A stretch of DNA of 64,000 nt from Olsenella sp. Marseille-P4559 (GCF_900605015.1 NZ_LR027574.1:290076-354075); one strand, 5' to 3'. Positions 41,301 to 51,105 are shown, numbered from the stretch's first letter. Translations and numbers: made by a program. Notes: generated from the letters alone by a model not told the origin.

Positions 41301-41893
41301 ACGAGTACGTGCACCTGAAGCAGCGTGCGGACTACATCGGTGAGCAGGTCCAGGACCTCGAGGCGGCCCGCGTTGCCTTGAAGAAGATCAACGCCGCCAT
41401 CGACCGCAAGATGCGCAACAGGTTCCTCGTGGTCTTCGACAAGGTGAACGAGAACTTCACGCAGATCTTCTCGATGCTCTTCCCGGGCGGCCATGCCCAC
41501 ATCGAGATGACCAACCCGGACAACCTCTCCGAAACGGGCGTCGAGATCGTGGCGCAGCCAAGGGGCAAGCGCATCACCAAGATGTCGCTCATGTCGGGCG
41601 GTGAGAAGTCGCTTACGGCGCTGGCGCTGCTCTTTGCGGTATACAGGACGCGCACGGTGCCCTTCTACGTGTTCGACGAGGTGGAGGCCGCGCTCGATGA
41701 CTCCAACCTCTCTAAGTTCCTAGACGCCATCGAACAGCTCAAGGACACGACGCAGCTCATCGTCATCTCTCACCAGAGAAGGACGATGGAGCAGGCAGAC
41801 GTCCTCTATGGCGTCTCCATGCAGGCCGACGGCGTGAGCCACGTCGTCTCTCAGCGCCTCGACAAGGCTACTGGAAAGGTGGTCGATGCCTGA
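38351..41893 (+). CDS. smc: Chromosome segregation protein SMC
   Basis: 1180 residues, full family length. Walker A GPNGSGKS is at 31-38; coiled coils run about 165-500 and 680-1020 around a hinge near 520-640; the C-terminal head has signature LMSGGEKSLTALALLF and Walker B PFYVFDEVEAALDD. Forms the condensin ring with ScpA/ScpB (not in this window). Start TTG 38351. The stop overlaps ftsY by 1 bp. Confidence 0.97.
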   Translation: MYLKSLTLKGFKSFADRTAMTFDSGLNVVVGPNGSGKSNVSDAILWVLGEQSAKMLRGQAMEDVIFSGSSARPAVGVAEVTLVLDNSDHTLPIDFSEVGVTRRMYRSGESEYLINGAPARLMDVQDILHDSGLGKDTHSIISQGKLDSILQSRPEERRELIEEAADISKHRRRKERSLRKLSSMDDNLARAKAIEREINRQLKPLERQVDKAKRAHDITERLTELRTRLAVDDLRQLQASYGTLSARGREADAAVELAQYRLDEKSAELEKYQSLLEQKGLFVGDLGEQRRRMQDILGRMDSDMRLLEEKGKNMVSRLSEMRMQLSTMRKQRTDVTEEYERVAGDLSDARVRQRELEEGMDALSKASREAVARRRELEDTLSKRQADERQARAEADRETLAFAKLEDQISNAEVEDGMYRSRLEQVAETLATTEEALAERRERKQRLEAQLAGARARAEALSGTIAEVQAALKRARDEERSARTKLSSSEATLSALRSVDANIEKASPLAEAVSKGRAAGLVECRLADLIDADEATESLVERLLGDDLAAFVVASAADAGTLAASALSQGRTEGRATVVFREAMPGAGADDGAPGEPLIDRLRVSDAARPLLFALLGDVRLVGSVDEAIRAHQAVPVLTYVTHDGVTMMPDGRCVIGTAPSTEAGALERKRRIRALEEGMDGLRSALVAATQEVASAEVALAESREGAASARGEVARLSGELSSVTSEMGRLDAQRQRAADEQRQVTRQRDAASGRAADARSHIKDHKAAAAAARAKAEVLSAGLSDLRTQRDEAVRAQGKASHELSDARLELAMAKERARNLSSRERELANRKHDLDARIVATEGGSRALEVVRLRVDPLHDRYDAIRSRALDWAARLKDRASLAEADSDSLKRMIGNAKSAVNDASAELTRARDAASAVKVDLGRLEVQVQNAIEAIQATGTVLDEALSLPAPEDREAAEREANQLESQLASIGPVNEVAMDEYVHLKQRADYIGEQVQDLEAARVALKKINAAIDRKMRNRFLVVFDKVNENFTQIFSMLFPGGHAHIEMTNPDNLSETGVEIVAQPRGKRITKMSLMSGGEKSLTALALLFAVYRTRTVPFYVFDEVEAALDDSNLSKFLDAIEQLKDTTQLIVISHQRRTMEQADVLYGVSMQADGVSHVVSQRLDKATGKVVDA

Positions 41894-42795
41894 TGGGCTT
41901 CTTCGACAGGCTCAAGAGCGGCCTCTCGCGCTCGCGCGAGGCCATCAACGAGATCTTCTACATGGGCGGCGAGGTCGACGAAGACTTCTGGGAGGACCTC
42001 GAAGACACGCTCGTGATGGGCGACATGGGAGGCGAGCTTGCCATGCGCGTGGCCGATGACCTGCGAGAGCAGGCGGCACGCGAGAACCTCACGCGCTCGG
42101 ATCAGCTGCGCGACGCCCTCGCCAACCGCCTTGCTCAGGAGTTCCACACCGCCGAGCGCGACCCCTTCGAGGACGTGCCGTCGTGCGTGCTGTTCGTGGG
42201 CATCAACGGTGCCGGCAAGACCACAACGGTGGGCAAGCTCGCCGGGCGCGCTCGCGGGGAGGGAAAGAGCTGCCTTATCGGTGGCGCTGACACCTTCCGT
42301 GCGGCTGCCATCGAGCAACTCGAGGTATGGGGACGTCGCGCGGGCGTGGACGTCATCACGCGCGAGCGCGGGGCGGACCCGGCAAGCGTCTGCTACGACG
42401 TGGTCGAGGAGGCCGAGAGGTGCGGCACCCAGCTGGTCCTCATCGACACCGCCGGGCGTCTGCACACCTCCTCCGACCTCATGCGCGAGCTTGCCAAGGT
42501 GGTAAACGTCACGCGTAGGCGCTGCACCTCTATGCCGGTTGCGGTTGTTCTCGTGATTGATGCTACTACCGGCCAGAATGGCCTTGCCCAGGCAAAGGAG
42601 TTCAACGATGCTCTCGACCTTGACGGGCTCGTCGTGACCAAGCTTGACGGAACCGCCAAGGGTGGCATTGCGCTTGCCATCTCCGATCAGCTGGGGCTGC
42701 CCATCTACCGCATTGGGGTGGGGGAGTCCATCGACGACCTTGAGACCTTCAATGCGCTCGACTTCTGCCGTGCGCTCGTTGGGGAAGGAAACTAG
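41893..42795 (+). CDS. ftsY: Signal recognition particle receptor FtsY
   Basis: 300 residues; GTPase that docks the signal recognition particle at the membrane. It lacks the long acidic A domain and starts directly with the N domain (about 1-95). G domain: GINGAGKTT at 103-111, DTFRAAAIEQL, LIDTAGRLH, TKLDGTAKGG. A start overlapping the smc stop (TGATG) shows coupling. Confidence 0.96.
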   Translation: MGFFDRLKSGLSRSREAINEIFYMGGEVDEDFWEDLEDTLVMGDMGGELAMRVADDLREQAARENLTRSDQLRDALANRLAQEFHTAERDPFEDVPSCVLFVGINGAGKTTTVGKLAGRARGEGKSCLIGGADTFRAAAIEQLEVWGRRAGVDVITRERGADPASVCYDVVEEAERCGTQLVLIDTAGRLHTSSDLMRELAKVVNVTRRRCTSMPVAVVLVIDATTGQNGLAQAKEFNDALDLDGLVVTKLDGTAKGGIALAISDQLGLPIYRIGVGESIDDLETFNALDFCRALVGEGN

Positions 42796-42797
42796 CC

Positions 42798-44171
42798 ATG
42801 TTCAACAGTCTCTCCGACCGCCTTCAGGACACCTTCGAGAAGCTTCGCGGCAAGGGCAAGCTCACCGAGGCCGACATCAACGTTGCCATGCGCGAAATTC
42901 GCATGGCGCTGCTCGAGGCAGACGTCAACTACCGCGTGGTCAAGGACTTTGTTGCCTCCTGCAAGGAGAAGTGCCTCACGGCCGAGGTCCTCGACTCGCT
43001 CACGCCGGCGCAAAACGTTGTGCGCATCGTGCTCGACCAGCTCACCGAACTTCTCGGCACGACCGATTCCAAGCTGGTGCTGGCGCAGAACCGCACACCC
43101 AACGTGATCATGCTCGTGGGCCTGCAGGGCTCGGGCAAGACCACGGCAGCGGCCAAGCTAGCCTATCTCCTCAAGGGACAGGGCCATTCTCCGCTGCTTG
43201 CCGCCTGCGACACGCACCGTCCTGCGGCAGCCGACCAGCTGGCCACGCTTGGTGGCGAGATTGGTGTGCCGGTCTTTCGCGGAGACGGCAGGGATGCGGT
43301 CAAGGTTGCCTCCGAGTCGATTCGCCAGGCCGTCGACCACCTGAACGACATCGTGATCGTGGATACCGCTGGCCGCCTGCAGATCGACGAGGAGATGATG
43401 CAGGAGGCGGTCGCCATCAAGCAGGCCGTGAAGCCCGACCAGATCCTCATGGTGGTTGACGCCATGACCGGCCAGGACATCGTGAACGTTGTCCAGACCT
43501 TTGCGGAGCGGGTGGACTTCGATGGCGTCATCATGTCCAAGCTTGACGGTGATGCCCGTGGCGGCGGCGCGCTCTCTGTTCGTGCGGTAACGGGCAAGCC
43601 CATCAAGTTTGTCTCGATGGGCGAGAAGCCCGACTCGCTTGAGGTCTTCCACCCCGACCGCATGGCCAAGCGCATCCTGGGCATGGGCGACGTCTACGGC
43701 ATCATCGAGCAAGCCCAGAAGGTGGCCGACCAGGAGCAGATCGACGCTGCAGAGCGCATGCTGCGCGAGGGCTTCACGATGGATGACCTGCTCAACCAGA
43801 TGCAGCAGATCAAGCGCATGGGTGGCCTTGCCAAGATCCTCTCCGCCTTGCCTGGCGGCGACCGCGCGATGGCACAGCAGGGCGGCGTGGACGAGAACTC
43901 GCTCACGCGCATCGAGGCCATGATCCACTCCATGACCAAGGAGGAGCGTGTAAGGCCGAAGATCATCAACGGACAGCGCAGGAAGCGCATTGCCATGGGG
44001 TCTGGCCGCAGCGTGCAGGAGGTCAACCAGCTCATCAAGCAGTGGGGCGAGATGAACAAGATGATGAGCAAGATGCGTGCGGCTACCCAGGGTGGCAGCA
44101 AGAAGCAACGTCGCCAGATGCAGTCGATGATGCGCGACATGGGCATGCCCGGAGGGCGCGGCTGGAGATGA
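42798..44171 (+). CDS. ffh: Signal recognition particle protein Ffh
   Basis: 457 residues. N domain 1-90, G domain with GLQGSGKTT near 106-114, DTHRPAAADQL, VDTAGRLQID, SKLDGDARGGGAL; Met-rich M domain from about 300, with GSGRSVQEVNQLIKQ and MNKMMSKMRAATQGG. Two bp after ftsY, its partner. The TGA stop lies inside a family A palindrome. Confidence 0.97.
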   Translation: MFNSLSDRLQDTFEKLRGKGKLTEADINVAMREIRMALLEADVNYRVVKDFVASCKEKCLTAEVLDSLTPAQNVVRIVLDQLTELLGTTDSKLVLAQNRTPNVIMLVGLQGSGKTTAAAKLAYLLKGQGHSPLLAACDTHRPAAADQLATLGGEIGVPVFRGDGRDAVKVASESIRQAVDHLNDIVIVDTAGRLQIDEEMMQEAVAIKQAVKPDQILMVVDAMTGQDIVNVVQTFAERVDFDGVIMSKLDGDARGGGALSVRAVTGKPIKFVSMGEKPDSLEVFHPDRMAKRILGMGDVYGIIEQAQKVADQEQIDAAERMLREGFTMDDLLNQMQQIKRMGGLAKILSALPGGDRAMAQQGGVDENSLTRIEAMIHSMTKEERVRPKIINGQRRKRIAMGSGRSVQEVNQLIKQWGEMNKMMSKMRAATQGGSKKQRRQMQSMMRDMGMPGGRGWR

Positions 44172-44199
44172 GACAGGGGGACAGTCCCTTTGTCTCATC
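44167..44199. repeat. Palindromic repeat family A, copy 5
   Basis: GATGAGACAGGGGGAC faces AGTCCCTTTGTCTCATC. The ffh stop TGA (44169-44171) is its first half-site. Confidence 0.85.
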
Positions 44200-44208
44200 T
44201 CACTCGAG

Positions 44209-44410
44209 GGACTTTTTGGCAGAAAGGCACGAATGTGCGTACGCACCACCAGTGACTTTTGACGCGGCTCCGACATTTGCCCAGTTGGCCGGGTGGGCTA
44301 TGGCAGAAATGGGCGGTTGAGCGTACGCACGAAGCCAGAAATCTGACAATCGGACTCCTACGAGGAGCCATTTGGGCGGAAAGGTGCCGTCGTGCGTACG
44401 CACAAGGGGT
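44209..44410. repeat. Repeat family B array 2 (GTGCGTACGCAC palindromes)
   Basis: The 340-bp gap after ffh holds no gene. GTGCGTACGCAC occurs perfectly at 44235-44246 and 44392-44403, with one change at 44319-44330; spacing is 84 and 73 bp, the same as in the array at 20466-20730. Each is preceded by a GGCAGAAAGG-like stretch (TTGGCAGAAAGG, TGGCAGAAATGG, GGGCGGAAAGG). The spacer shares TTTGCCCAGTTGG with the first array at the same phase. Confidence 0.8.
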
Positions 44411-44511
44411 GATAGTTGCCACTGTCGACAAAAGCTGCCATCGGGGCGATCACAGGGCGCCTGTCCTTCTCGGCGCCTGTCTGCGTCTGTTGCGTAGCCG
44501 GTGTGCGCGGC

Positions 44512-45972
44512 CTACTCGTGGATGATGACGACGTCACCCACGTTGCACAGCGAGTAGAGCTGCTCGCCCTTCTCGTACGAGAGGTTGATGCAGCCATGGC
44601 TGCCGTTCGTGAGGTAGATGTCGCCACCAAAGGCCGAGCGCCACGGCGCGTTGTGGAAGCCCATGAGGTTACCAACGACGCCCATCCAGAAGTCGACGTG
44701 GCTCACCCACTGCGGATTGCCCGACTCGTTGTTGGGGCCGACGAGCGTCGATGGGCTCTGCTTGTTCGTGATGGTCCACGTACCCTGCGTGGTGCTGCGG
44801 TTGAGGTTGGGCTGACCGGTCACGATGTCAGCCTCCCAGATAACGGAGCCATCGGAGTCAAAGAAGATGGCGTGCTGGTCGGAGATGTCGACGTCGATGA
44901 AGCGCGTGGGCCAGTCCTGCCCACCGGGGTTGTACGTGGCAGCAGAGTCGTAGCAGGGAAGCTCAAGCGTGGTGGGAGAGCCGGACACGATGTTTCTGTA
45001 AATGTCCTGAGCTGCCTCGATGCCGTTGATTGACCACCCGTAGACACCGCCGGCGGCAACGGACTCCTGGACGCCATCGGGGCGCGTGTAGGTGCGCGCC
45101 GTGCCAACGGAGTCGGTCTTAGCGGAGAGGTCGCCCTTTGCCCATGTGGTGATGGCATCCTGGTCGAGGGTTATCGAGAGGTCGTCTCCAATGGTCACCC
45201 ACTGCGAGATGAGGTCGGCGTCAACGGTCGTGACCTCGGTGCCTCCCAGCGTGAGCGTGACGGTTGCCCCGAGCATGGCGTTTGCGGTGCTCAACGCAGC
45301 GTCGACGGACTCTCCGCCCTGAAGCGATTCGTCTCCCAACTCGATGGAGGTGGCAAGTGAGCGGACCTTCTCTGCGATGGTCTGGGTGGCGCTTGCCTGG
45401 TTGATGCGATTGGCCTGCGCCGTGCCCGATGCCACATAGGCCTTCTTCTCGGAGTCGTAGGAAATCCCTGTGGTGTTGGTCCCATCGTCCGCCGCGGCCA
45501 CGGCGCTCACGGCGTTTGCAAGTGCGGTGGAGATGCCCGTTGGGTCAAGGCTCACATAGGTGGAGGCGTCTCCGGTGGAGAGGCTCTGGTCCTTGCCCTG
45601 CGCCAGCTCGACGGGCCACGCCCAAGGGCGCTGTTGGGCTATGGCGGCACGTGCGGCAGCCTCCCCATCGTAGGCGAGGGAGACGTCGGCCGCAGCAAGG
45701 TCGAACGACACTCCGTCACCGGAGACGGTCGCCTTCCAGCCGGACACCTTGGTTGTCGAGAGCGAGGTGGCTACGTCATTCACGCTCATGAGCGAGACGT
45801 CCTGGCCGTCGAGGGTGGTCGATGGCATGAAGAAGAAGCTGAAGTATGCCACACCTCCCAGGTAGATGGCGAAAATGACGGCGAATGCGATGGACAGGAC
45901 AATGATGGGGCCACGGCTCGAGTGCTTCTCCGGCTTGCTTGCGAAGTGAGCGCCGTGCGTAGATTGTTCCAT
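44512..45972 (-). CDS. L,D-transpeptidase with single membrane anchor
   Basis: 486 residues. A cytoplasmic tail of about 22, one membrane helix (about 23-48), then two putative peptidoglycan-binding-like modules (about 55-330). The C-terminal YkuD domain carries GFHNAPWRSAFGG and the catalytic SHGC with His459/Cys461 in GSHGCINLS. Makes or edits 3-3 cross-links or anchors proteins in the wall; exact role inferred. The start follows GAGGGG at a rather long distance, so the N-terminus is the least certain part. Confidence 0.93.
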   Translation of the reverse strand: MEQSTHGAHFASKPEKHSSRGPIIVLSIAFAVIFAIYLGGVAYFSFFFMPSTTLDGQDVSLMSVNDVATSLSTTKVSGWKATVSGDGVSFDLAAADVSLAYDGEAAARAAIAQQRPWAWPVELAQGKDQSLSTGDASTYVSLDPTGISTALANAVSAVAAADDGTNTTGISYDSEKKAYVASGTAQANRINQASATQTIAEKVRSLATSIELGDESLQGGESVDAALSTANAMLGATVTLTLGGTEVTTVDADLISQWVTIGDDLSITLDQDAITTWAKGDLSAKTDSVGTARTYTRPDGVQESVAAGGVYGWSINGIEAAQDIYRNIVSGSPTTLELPCYDSAATYNPGGQDWPTRFIDVDISDQHAIFFDSDGSVIWEADIVTGQPNLNRSTTQGTWTITNKQSPSTLVGPNNESGNPQWVSHVDFWMGVVGNLMGFHNAPWRSAFGGDIYLTNGSHGCINLSYEKGEQLYSLCNVGDVVIIHE

Positions 45973-46160
45973 GGTGATGGCAGTTTCCCCTCAACATCGG
46001 GCGGTTTGCCGCCTCGGTATACTTGTCATGTTTGTCTATAGTAGCCCAAGGCGGCGTGGCGTCCGGCTGTGATAGAGAAAAGCTCCAAAGGCCACGATGG
46101 CTTGGGCGCCCGCCAAGGCGCGAGATGCTACTAGGCAGTTCGTCGAGGAGGACGGAATTC

Positions 46161-46988
46161 GTGGACATGCAGGTTATACGCATCGAGACCGCCGAGGATG
46201 CGCGGGTTGACGCCTACGTTAGGCTCACCGACCGCCAACTTAGAAACAGGCTTGAGCCCGAGAAGGCCGTGCTCATCGCAGAATCGCGACTCGTCGTGGA
46301 GGTTGCGCTGGATGCGGGTCTCGAACCCCTTTCGTTTCTGGTGGACGACGCAAGGCTCGAGTCATGCGCGGACCTCATTGGGCACGCGGGCTGTGTCGCA
46401 TACGTCCTTCCGCACGACCAGATGGAGCTTCTCACGGGCTTCAATGTGAACCGGGGGCTGCTCTGCGCCATGCGCCGGCCTTGCCCTCGCACGGTTGACC
46501 AGGCCCTCCTCGGCGCTCGCCACGTTGCCGTCCTCGAAGACCTTGTCGACGTCACCAACGTAGGCGCGCTCTTCCGCTCGGCCGCGGCTCTCGGTGCCGA
46601 TGCCGTGCTCCTCTCTCCACGCTGCGCAGACCCCTTGAGCAGACGGGCGGTGCGCGTCTCGATGGGAGCGGTCTTTCGGGTCCCATGGGCGCGCGTCGAG
46701 GGGAACGCCTGGCCGGAAGGCATCGTAGACCTCCTCGATGACCGTGGCTTTACCTGCCTCTCGATGGCGCTCGAGAAGGAGGCCGTGCCCATAGACGACC
46801 CGTCGATAGCGTCTGCCGATAAGGTCGCGCTCTTCTTTGGTTGCGAGGGCTATGGGCTCGACCGCAAAACCCTAGACGCCGCCGGGCGTTCCGTGATCAT
46901 CCCGATGTCGAATGGCATCGATTCGCTCAATGTCGCCGCATCCTCGGCGGTCGCCTTTTGGGAGCTCTTTGCCCGCAGGCGCCGATAG
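46161..46988 (+). CDS. SpoU/TrmH-family RNA 2'-O-methyltransferase
   Basis: 275 residues from GTG 46161 (GAGGAGG 9 bases upstream). An N-terminal substrate-binding region (about 20-105) precedes the SPOUT knot: DVTNVGALFRSAAALGADAVLLSP, FFGCEGYGLD and the SAM-site IPMSNGIDSLNVAASSAVAFWEL. Methylates a ribose in tRNA or rRNA; the target cannot be told. Divergent from the L,D-transpeptidase. Confidence 0.93.
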   Translation: MDMQVIRIETAEDARVDAYVRLTDRQLRNRLEPEKAVLIAESRLVVEVALDAGLEPLSFLVDDARLESCADLIGHAGCVAYVLPHDQMELLTGFNVNRGLLCAMRRPCPRTVDQALLGARHVAVLEDLVDVTNVGALFRSAAALGADAVLLSPRCADPLSRRAVRVSMGAVFRVPWARVEGNAWPEGIVDLLDDRGFTCLSMALEKEAVPIDDPSIASADKVALFFGCEGYGLDRKTLDAAGRSVIIPMSNGIDSLNVAASSAVAFWELFARRRR

Positions 46989-47106
46989 CCTGACGCGGCC
47001 GGCGACGCCAGCCGCGCGCGTCCGTGCGTCTCGCCGAAATCACGGCGCCTCTCTTGCCTCGCCGGTACAGACTGAGACGATACAGCCGACACAGGGAGCA
47101 AACCAC

Positions 47107-49002
47107 ATGCAGGAAACAGACGCCGCACAGCTCAAGTACCTGGAGCTTCTATCCGAGAAGTTCCCCACCACCCAAGCCGCGTTTACCGAGATCATCAACC
47201 TAGAGGCCATCCTCAACCTGCCCAAGGGCACAGAGCACTTCGTCTCGGACGTCCATGGCGAGTACGAGGCGTTCGAGCACATCCTCAACAACTGCTCCGG
47301 TGTCATCCGCGAGCGCGTGGAGGGGGTCTTCAACCTCGAGCTCACGGCAAGCGAGCAGGCAGACCTCTGTACGCTTGTCTACTACCCGTCCGAGAAGCTC
47401 CGTCGCCTGCGCGAGGAGGGGGTGGCCACCAGCGAGTGGTACGCCATCACGCTCATGCGCCTCGTCCGTCTCGCCAGGCGCCTTTCCGGCTCCTACACCC
47501 GATCCAAGGTGCGCAAGGCGATGCCTGTGGCCTACGCCTACATCATCGACGAGCTCCTGCACATCTCGCCAGACGAGCGCGAGGCACGCCTTGCCTACCA
47601 CCAGCGCATTATCGATACGATCATCGACACCGGCTCGGCGGACGACTTCATCTGCTCGCTCGCGGCGCTCATCAAGCGGCTGGCCGTTGACCACATGCAC
47701 CTGGTGGGCGACATCTTCGATCGCGGTCCCCACGCCGACAAGATCTGCGACCGCCTCATGGGATATCACTCGATTGACGTCGAGTGGGGCAACCACGACA
47801 TCGTGTGGATGGGCGCCGCCTCCGGTTCGGCTGCGTGCCTGGCGGCCGTGATTCGCAACAACATCCACTACGAGAGCCTCTCGATTCTCGAGAGCGCCTA
47901 CGGTGTGAGCCTGCGCGAGCTCGCGCTCTTCTCCGAGGCGACTTACACGCAAGACGACGGCATGACGCCTATGGAGAAGGCCATCTCGGTCATCCTGTTC
48001 AAGCTTGAGGGACAGGTCATCATGCGCCATCCCAACTGGCACATGGAGGGCAGGCTCCTGCTCGAGCACGTAGACGCCGCCCGGGGTGTCCTTGAGCTTG
48101 GCGGCAACGAATACGAGATGCGTACGCGCGACTTCCCCACGCTCGACCCCGCGCACCCCTACGAGCTATCCAAAGACGAGAAGCGCGTGATGGACGGCCT
48201 CATGGATGCCGTTCGCTCCTCGGACAAGCTCCGTGCCCACATTGGCTTCCTGTACGATCATGGCGCTGCCTATCTGGTGCGCAACGGCAACGCAATCTTC
48301 CATGCGTGCGTGCCCATGAACGAGGACGGCACCTTCCGCGCCGTGCGTCACCAGGACAGATTCCTTGCCGGCCGCGCGTACTACGACTATGCCGACCGCC
48401 TTGCGCGCCAGGCGTGGCATGAGCATGACCAGGTCTCTCTCGACTGGATGTGGTACCTCTGGTGCGGGCGCTACTCGCCGCTTTCGGGGCGCGTGGTGAA
48501 GACCTTCGAGCGCACCTACCTCACCGACCGTGCCGCCTGGGAAGAGCCGAGAGACCCGTACTTCAGACTCACCGAGCGTCCAGAGGTCGCGCGGCGCATC
48601 CTCTCGGAGTTTGGGGCAGACCCGGTGCACGGCCACATCATCAACGGCCACACTCCCGTGCATGTCTCGGAAGGGGAGAGCCCCGTCAAGGCGGGAGGTC
48701 TTCTCGTTGTGATAGACGGTGGCTTCTGTCAGGCCTACCACAAGACCACGGGCATTGCGGGCTACACCCTCATCTCGGACCCCAGGGGCATGCGCATCAA
48801 GGCCCACCGTCCCTTTGGGACCATCGCTGACGTGCTCGACCTCAACGCCGACATCATGAGTGACGACGACCGCTTCGAGATACACCCTCGGCCCAAGACC
48901 ATTGGTGACACCGATACGGGCACCCAGATTCGCGGGCAGGTGGCAGACCTGAGGGCGCTGCTCGAGGCGTATCGCACGGGCCTTCTGTCCGAGAGGGGAT
49001 AG
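47107..49002 (+). CDS. fbp: Fructose-1,6-bisphosphatase, class III
   Basis: 631 residues, normal for the Firmicutes-type class III enzyme of gluconeogenesis. Metallophosphatase motifs include FVSDVHGEYEAF near 39-50, VGDIFDRGPHAD near 200-211, WGNHDIVWMGAA near 222-233 and GHIINGHTPV near 512-521. ATG 47107 follows AGGGAG. Alone between spoU and ftsH. Confidence 0.96.
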   Translation: MQETDAAQLKYLELLSEKFPTTQAAFTEIINLEAILNLPKGTEHFVSDVHGEYEAFEHILNNCSGVIRERVEGVFNLELTASEQADLCTLVYYPSEKLRRLREEGVATSEWYAITLMRLVRLARRLSGSYTRSKVRKAMPVAYAYIIDELLHISPDEREARLAYHQRIIDTIIDTGSADDFICSLAALIKRLAVDHMHLVGDIFDRGPHADKICDRLMGYHSIDVEWGNHDIVWMGAASGSAACLAAVIRNNIHYESLSILESAYGVSLRELALFSEATYTQDDGMTPMEKAISVILFKLEGQVIMRHPNWHMEGRLLLEHVDAARGVLELGGNEYEMRTRDFPTLDPAHPYELSKDEKRVMDGLMDAVRSSDKLRAHIGFLYDHGAAYLVRNGNAIFHACVPMNEDGTFRAVRHQDRFLAGRAYYDYADRLARQAWHEHDQVSLDWMWYLWCGRYSPLSGRVVKTFERTYLTDRAAWEEPRDPYFRLTERPEVARRILSEFGADPVHGHIINGHTPVHVSEGESPVKAGGLLVVIDGGFCQAYHKTTGIAGYTLISDPRGMRIKAHRPFGTIADVLDLNADIMSDDDRFEIHPRPKTIGDTDTGTQIRGQVADLRALLEAYRTGLLSERG

Positions 49003-49151
49003 CCGGGGTTGACTGTAGCCCTCGTCCGGCGCGTCCCCTGCGCGCCGCGTGCGGCACTTGTGAATGGTTGTTGCGCGAACACGATCGAAGCACGGCAAAT
49101 GGGTACGCTAAAGCCAGGTTCTTGCACGGCACCGGACGAAAGGGTCCACAG

Positions 49152-51053
49152 ATGGACATGGATGACAACAAGAGACGCAGGTCGATGCTGGTCTACGTGC
49201 TCATCGCGATTGTGGTGTACCTCGCGGTGAGCCAGACGCTCTACCCCAACCTGGTAAGCTCCCGAGTGACCGAGACCAGCTACTCTCAGTTCCTCGAGGA
49301 TGTCGACAACAAGAAGGTTGTCGCCGCCGAGATTGACACGAGCAACTCCACGATCAAGTACACCGAAGGCACGGGCGACTCGCAGAAGGTCTACAGCACA
49401 ACCGCCTGGCCCAACGACGACAGCCTTGCAACCACGCTCAAGGAGCATGGCGTTGACATGACGGCGTCGATTCCCGATACCTCCGGTGACCTGTGGCTCT
49501 ACATGTTCATCGCCTATGGGCTGCCGCTCGTCGGACTGCTCCTGCTCGGCTGGTGGGCAAACCGCCAGATGAAAAAGCAGATGGGCGATGATGGCCCATC
49601 GATGAACTTTGGCGGCGGCTTTGGCATGGGCGGCGGCCTTGGGCGCTCCAACGCCAAGGAGGTCAAAGGCGAAGACACCGGTGTCACATTCAAAGACGTC
49701 GCAGGCCAGGACGAGGCCAAGGAGTCGCTTCAGGAGATCGTCCACTTCCTCAAGAACCCCGGCAAGTACAACGAGATTGGTGCCAAGTGCCCCCGCGGCG
49801 CGCTGCTCGTGGGCCCTCCGGGCACGGGCAAGACGCTGCTTGCCAAGGCCGTTGCAGGTGAGGCGGGCGTGCCCTTCTTCCAGATCTCCGGCTCCGAGTT
49901 TGTCGAGATGTTCGTTGGCCGCGGTGCCGCCAAGGTGCGTGACCTCTTCAAGCAGGCCAAGGAGAAGGCCCCCTGCATCGTCTTCATCGACGAGATCGAC
50001 GCCGTGGGCAAGAAGCGCGACATGTCAATAAACTCCAACGACGAGCGCGAGCAGACGCTCAACCAGCTCCTCTCCGAGATGGACGGCTTCGACAACCACA
50101 AGGGCATCGTTGTCCTCGCCGCAACCAACCGCCCCGAGACGCTTGACCTGGCATTGCTCCGTCCCGGCCGCTTTGACCGCCGCATTCCCGTTGAGTTGCC
50201 CGACCTTGCCGGCCGCGAGGCCATCCTCAAGATCCATGCCAACGACGTCAAGATGGATCGTGACATCGACCTCAGCGTGATTGCCCGCTCGACGCCTGGC
50301 GCCTCCGGTGCAGACCTTGCCAACATCATCAACGAGGCCGCCCTTCGCGCCGTCCGCTACGGCCGCAGCCGCGTCTCGCAGGGGGACCTCGAGGAGTCCG
50401 TCGACGTGGTTATCGCCGGCGAGAAGAAGAAGTCCACGGTTCTCTCCGAGCACGAGAAGGAAGTCGTGGCCTACCACGAGACCGGCCACGCCATTGTCGC
50501 GGCCATGCAGAGCGGCTCTGCCCCCGTGCAGAAGATCACGATCGTGCCGCGCACCTCGGGCGCCCTGGGCTTTACCATGCAGGTGGAGGAGGACCAGCAC
50601 TTCCTCACCACGCGCAAGGAGGCCAAGGACAAGATCGCGGTGCTCTGCGGCGGCCGTGCGGCAGAGGAGCTCATCTTTGGCGAGATGACCACAGGCGCCT
50701 CGAACGACATCGAGAAGGCAACGCAGATCGCGCGCGCCATGGTGACCCAGTACGGCATGTCCGACAAGTTTGGCATGGTGGCCCTGGGCCAACAGCGCAA
50801 CCGCTACCTTGGCGGCGGCCAGGAGCTCACGTGCTCCGAGGGTACTGCCCAGGAGATTGACACCGAGGTCCAGACGCTCGTCGAGGAGGGCCACGCACAG
50901 GCCATAGAGACCCTCAAGGCCAACCGCTTCAAGCTCCACGAGATTGCCCACTACCTCCAGAAGAAGGAGACCATTACGGGCGAGGAGTTCATGAAGATGC
51001 TCAAGCGCGACGACGGCTTTGCCCCGCAGTTCTCCGCCCAGAGCGCGCAGTAG
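49152..51053 (+). CDS. ftsH: ATP-dependent membrane zinc protease FtsH
   Basis: 633 residues. Two membrane helices (about 11-30 and 114-136) flank a small outside domain. The AAA module has Walker A GPPGTGKT at 221-228, FIDEIDAVG, and the second region of homology [19 protein letters not shown]. The protease site is HETGH with His442, Glu443 and His446. A Gly/Met-rich linker (150-165) precedes the AAA domain. ATG 49152 with AAAGGG upstream. Degrades misfolded membrane proteins. Confidence 0.96.
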   Translation: MDMDDNKRRRSMLVYVLIAIVVYLAVSQTLYPNLVSSRVTETSYSQFLEDVDNKKVVAAEIDTSNSTIKYTEGTGDSQKVYSTTAWPNDDSLATTLKEHGVDMTASIPDTSGDLWLYMFIAYGLPLVGLLLLGWWANRQMKKQMGDDGPSMNFGGGFGMGGGLGRSNAKEVKGEDTGVTFKDVAGQDEAKESLQEIVHFLKNPGKYNEIGAKCPRGALLVGPPGTGKTLLAKAVAGEAGVPFFQISGSEFVEMFVGRGAAKVRDLFKQAKEKAPCIVFIDEIDAVGKKRDMSINSNDEREQTLNQLLSEMDGFDNHKGIVVLAATNRPETLDLALLRPGRFDRRIPVELPDLAGREAILKIHANDVKMDRDIDLSVIARSTPGASGADLANIINEAALRAVRYGRSRVSQGDLEESVDVVIAGEKKKSTVLSEHEKEVVAYHETGHAIVAAMQSGSAPVQKITIVPRTSGALGFTMQVEEDQHFLTTRKEAKDKIAVLCGGRAAEELIFGEMTTGASNDIEKATQIARAMVTQYGMSDKFGMVALGQQRNRYLGGGQELTCSEGTAQEIDTEVQTLVEEGHAQAIETLKANRFKLHEIAHYLQKKETITGEEFMKMLKRDDGFAPQFSAQSAQ

Positions 51054-51105
51054 CGGCGCAGCGTCGGACCCGGCGCCCCGGTTCGGGGGTGTCATGAAAC
51101 ATCAG

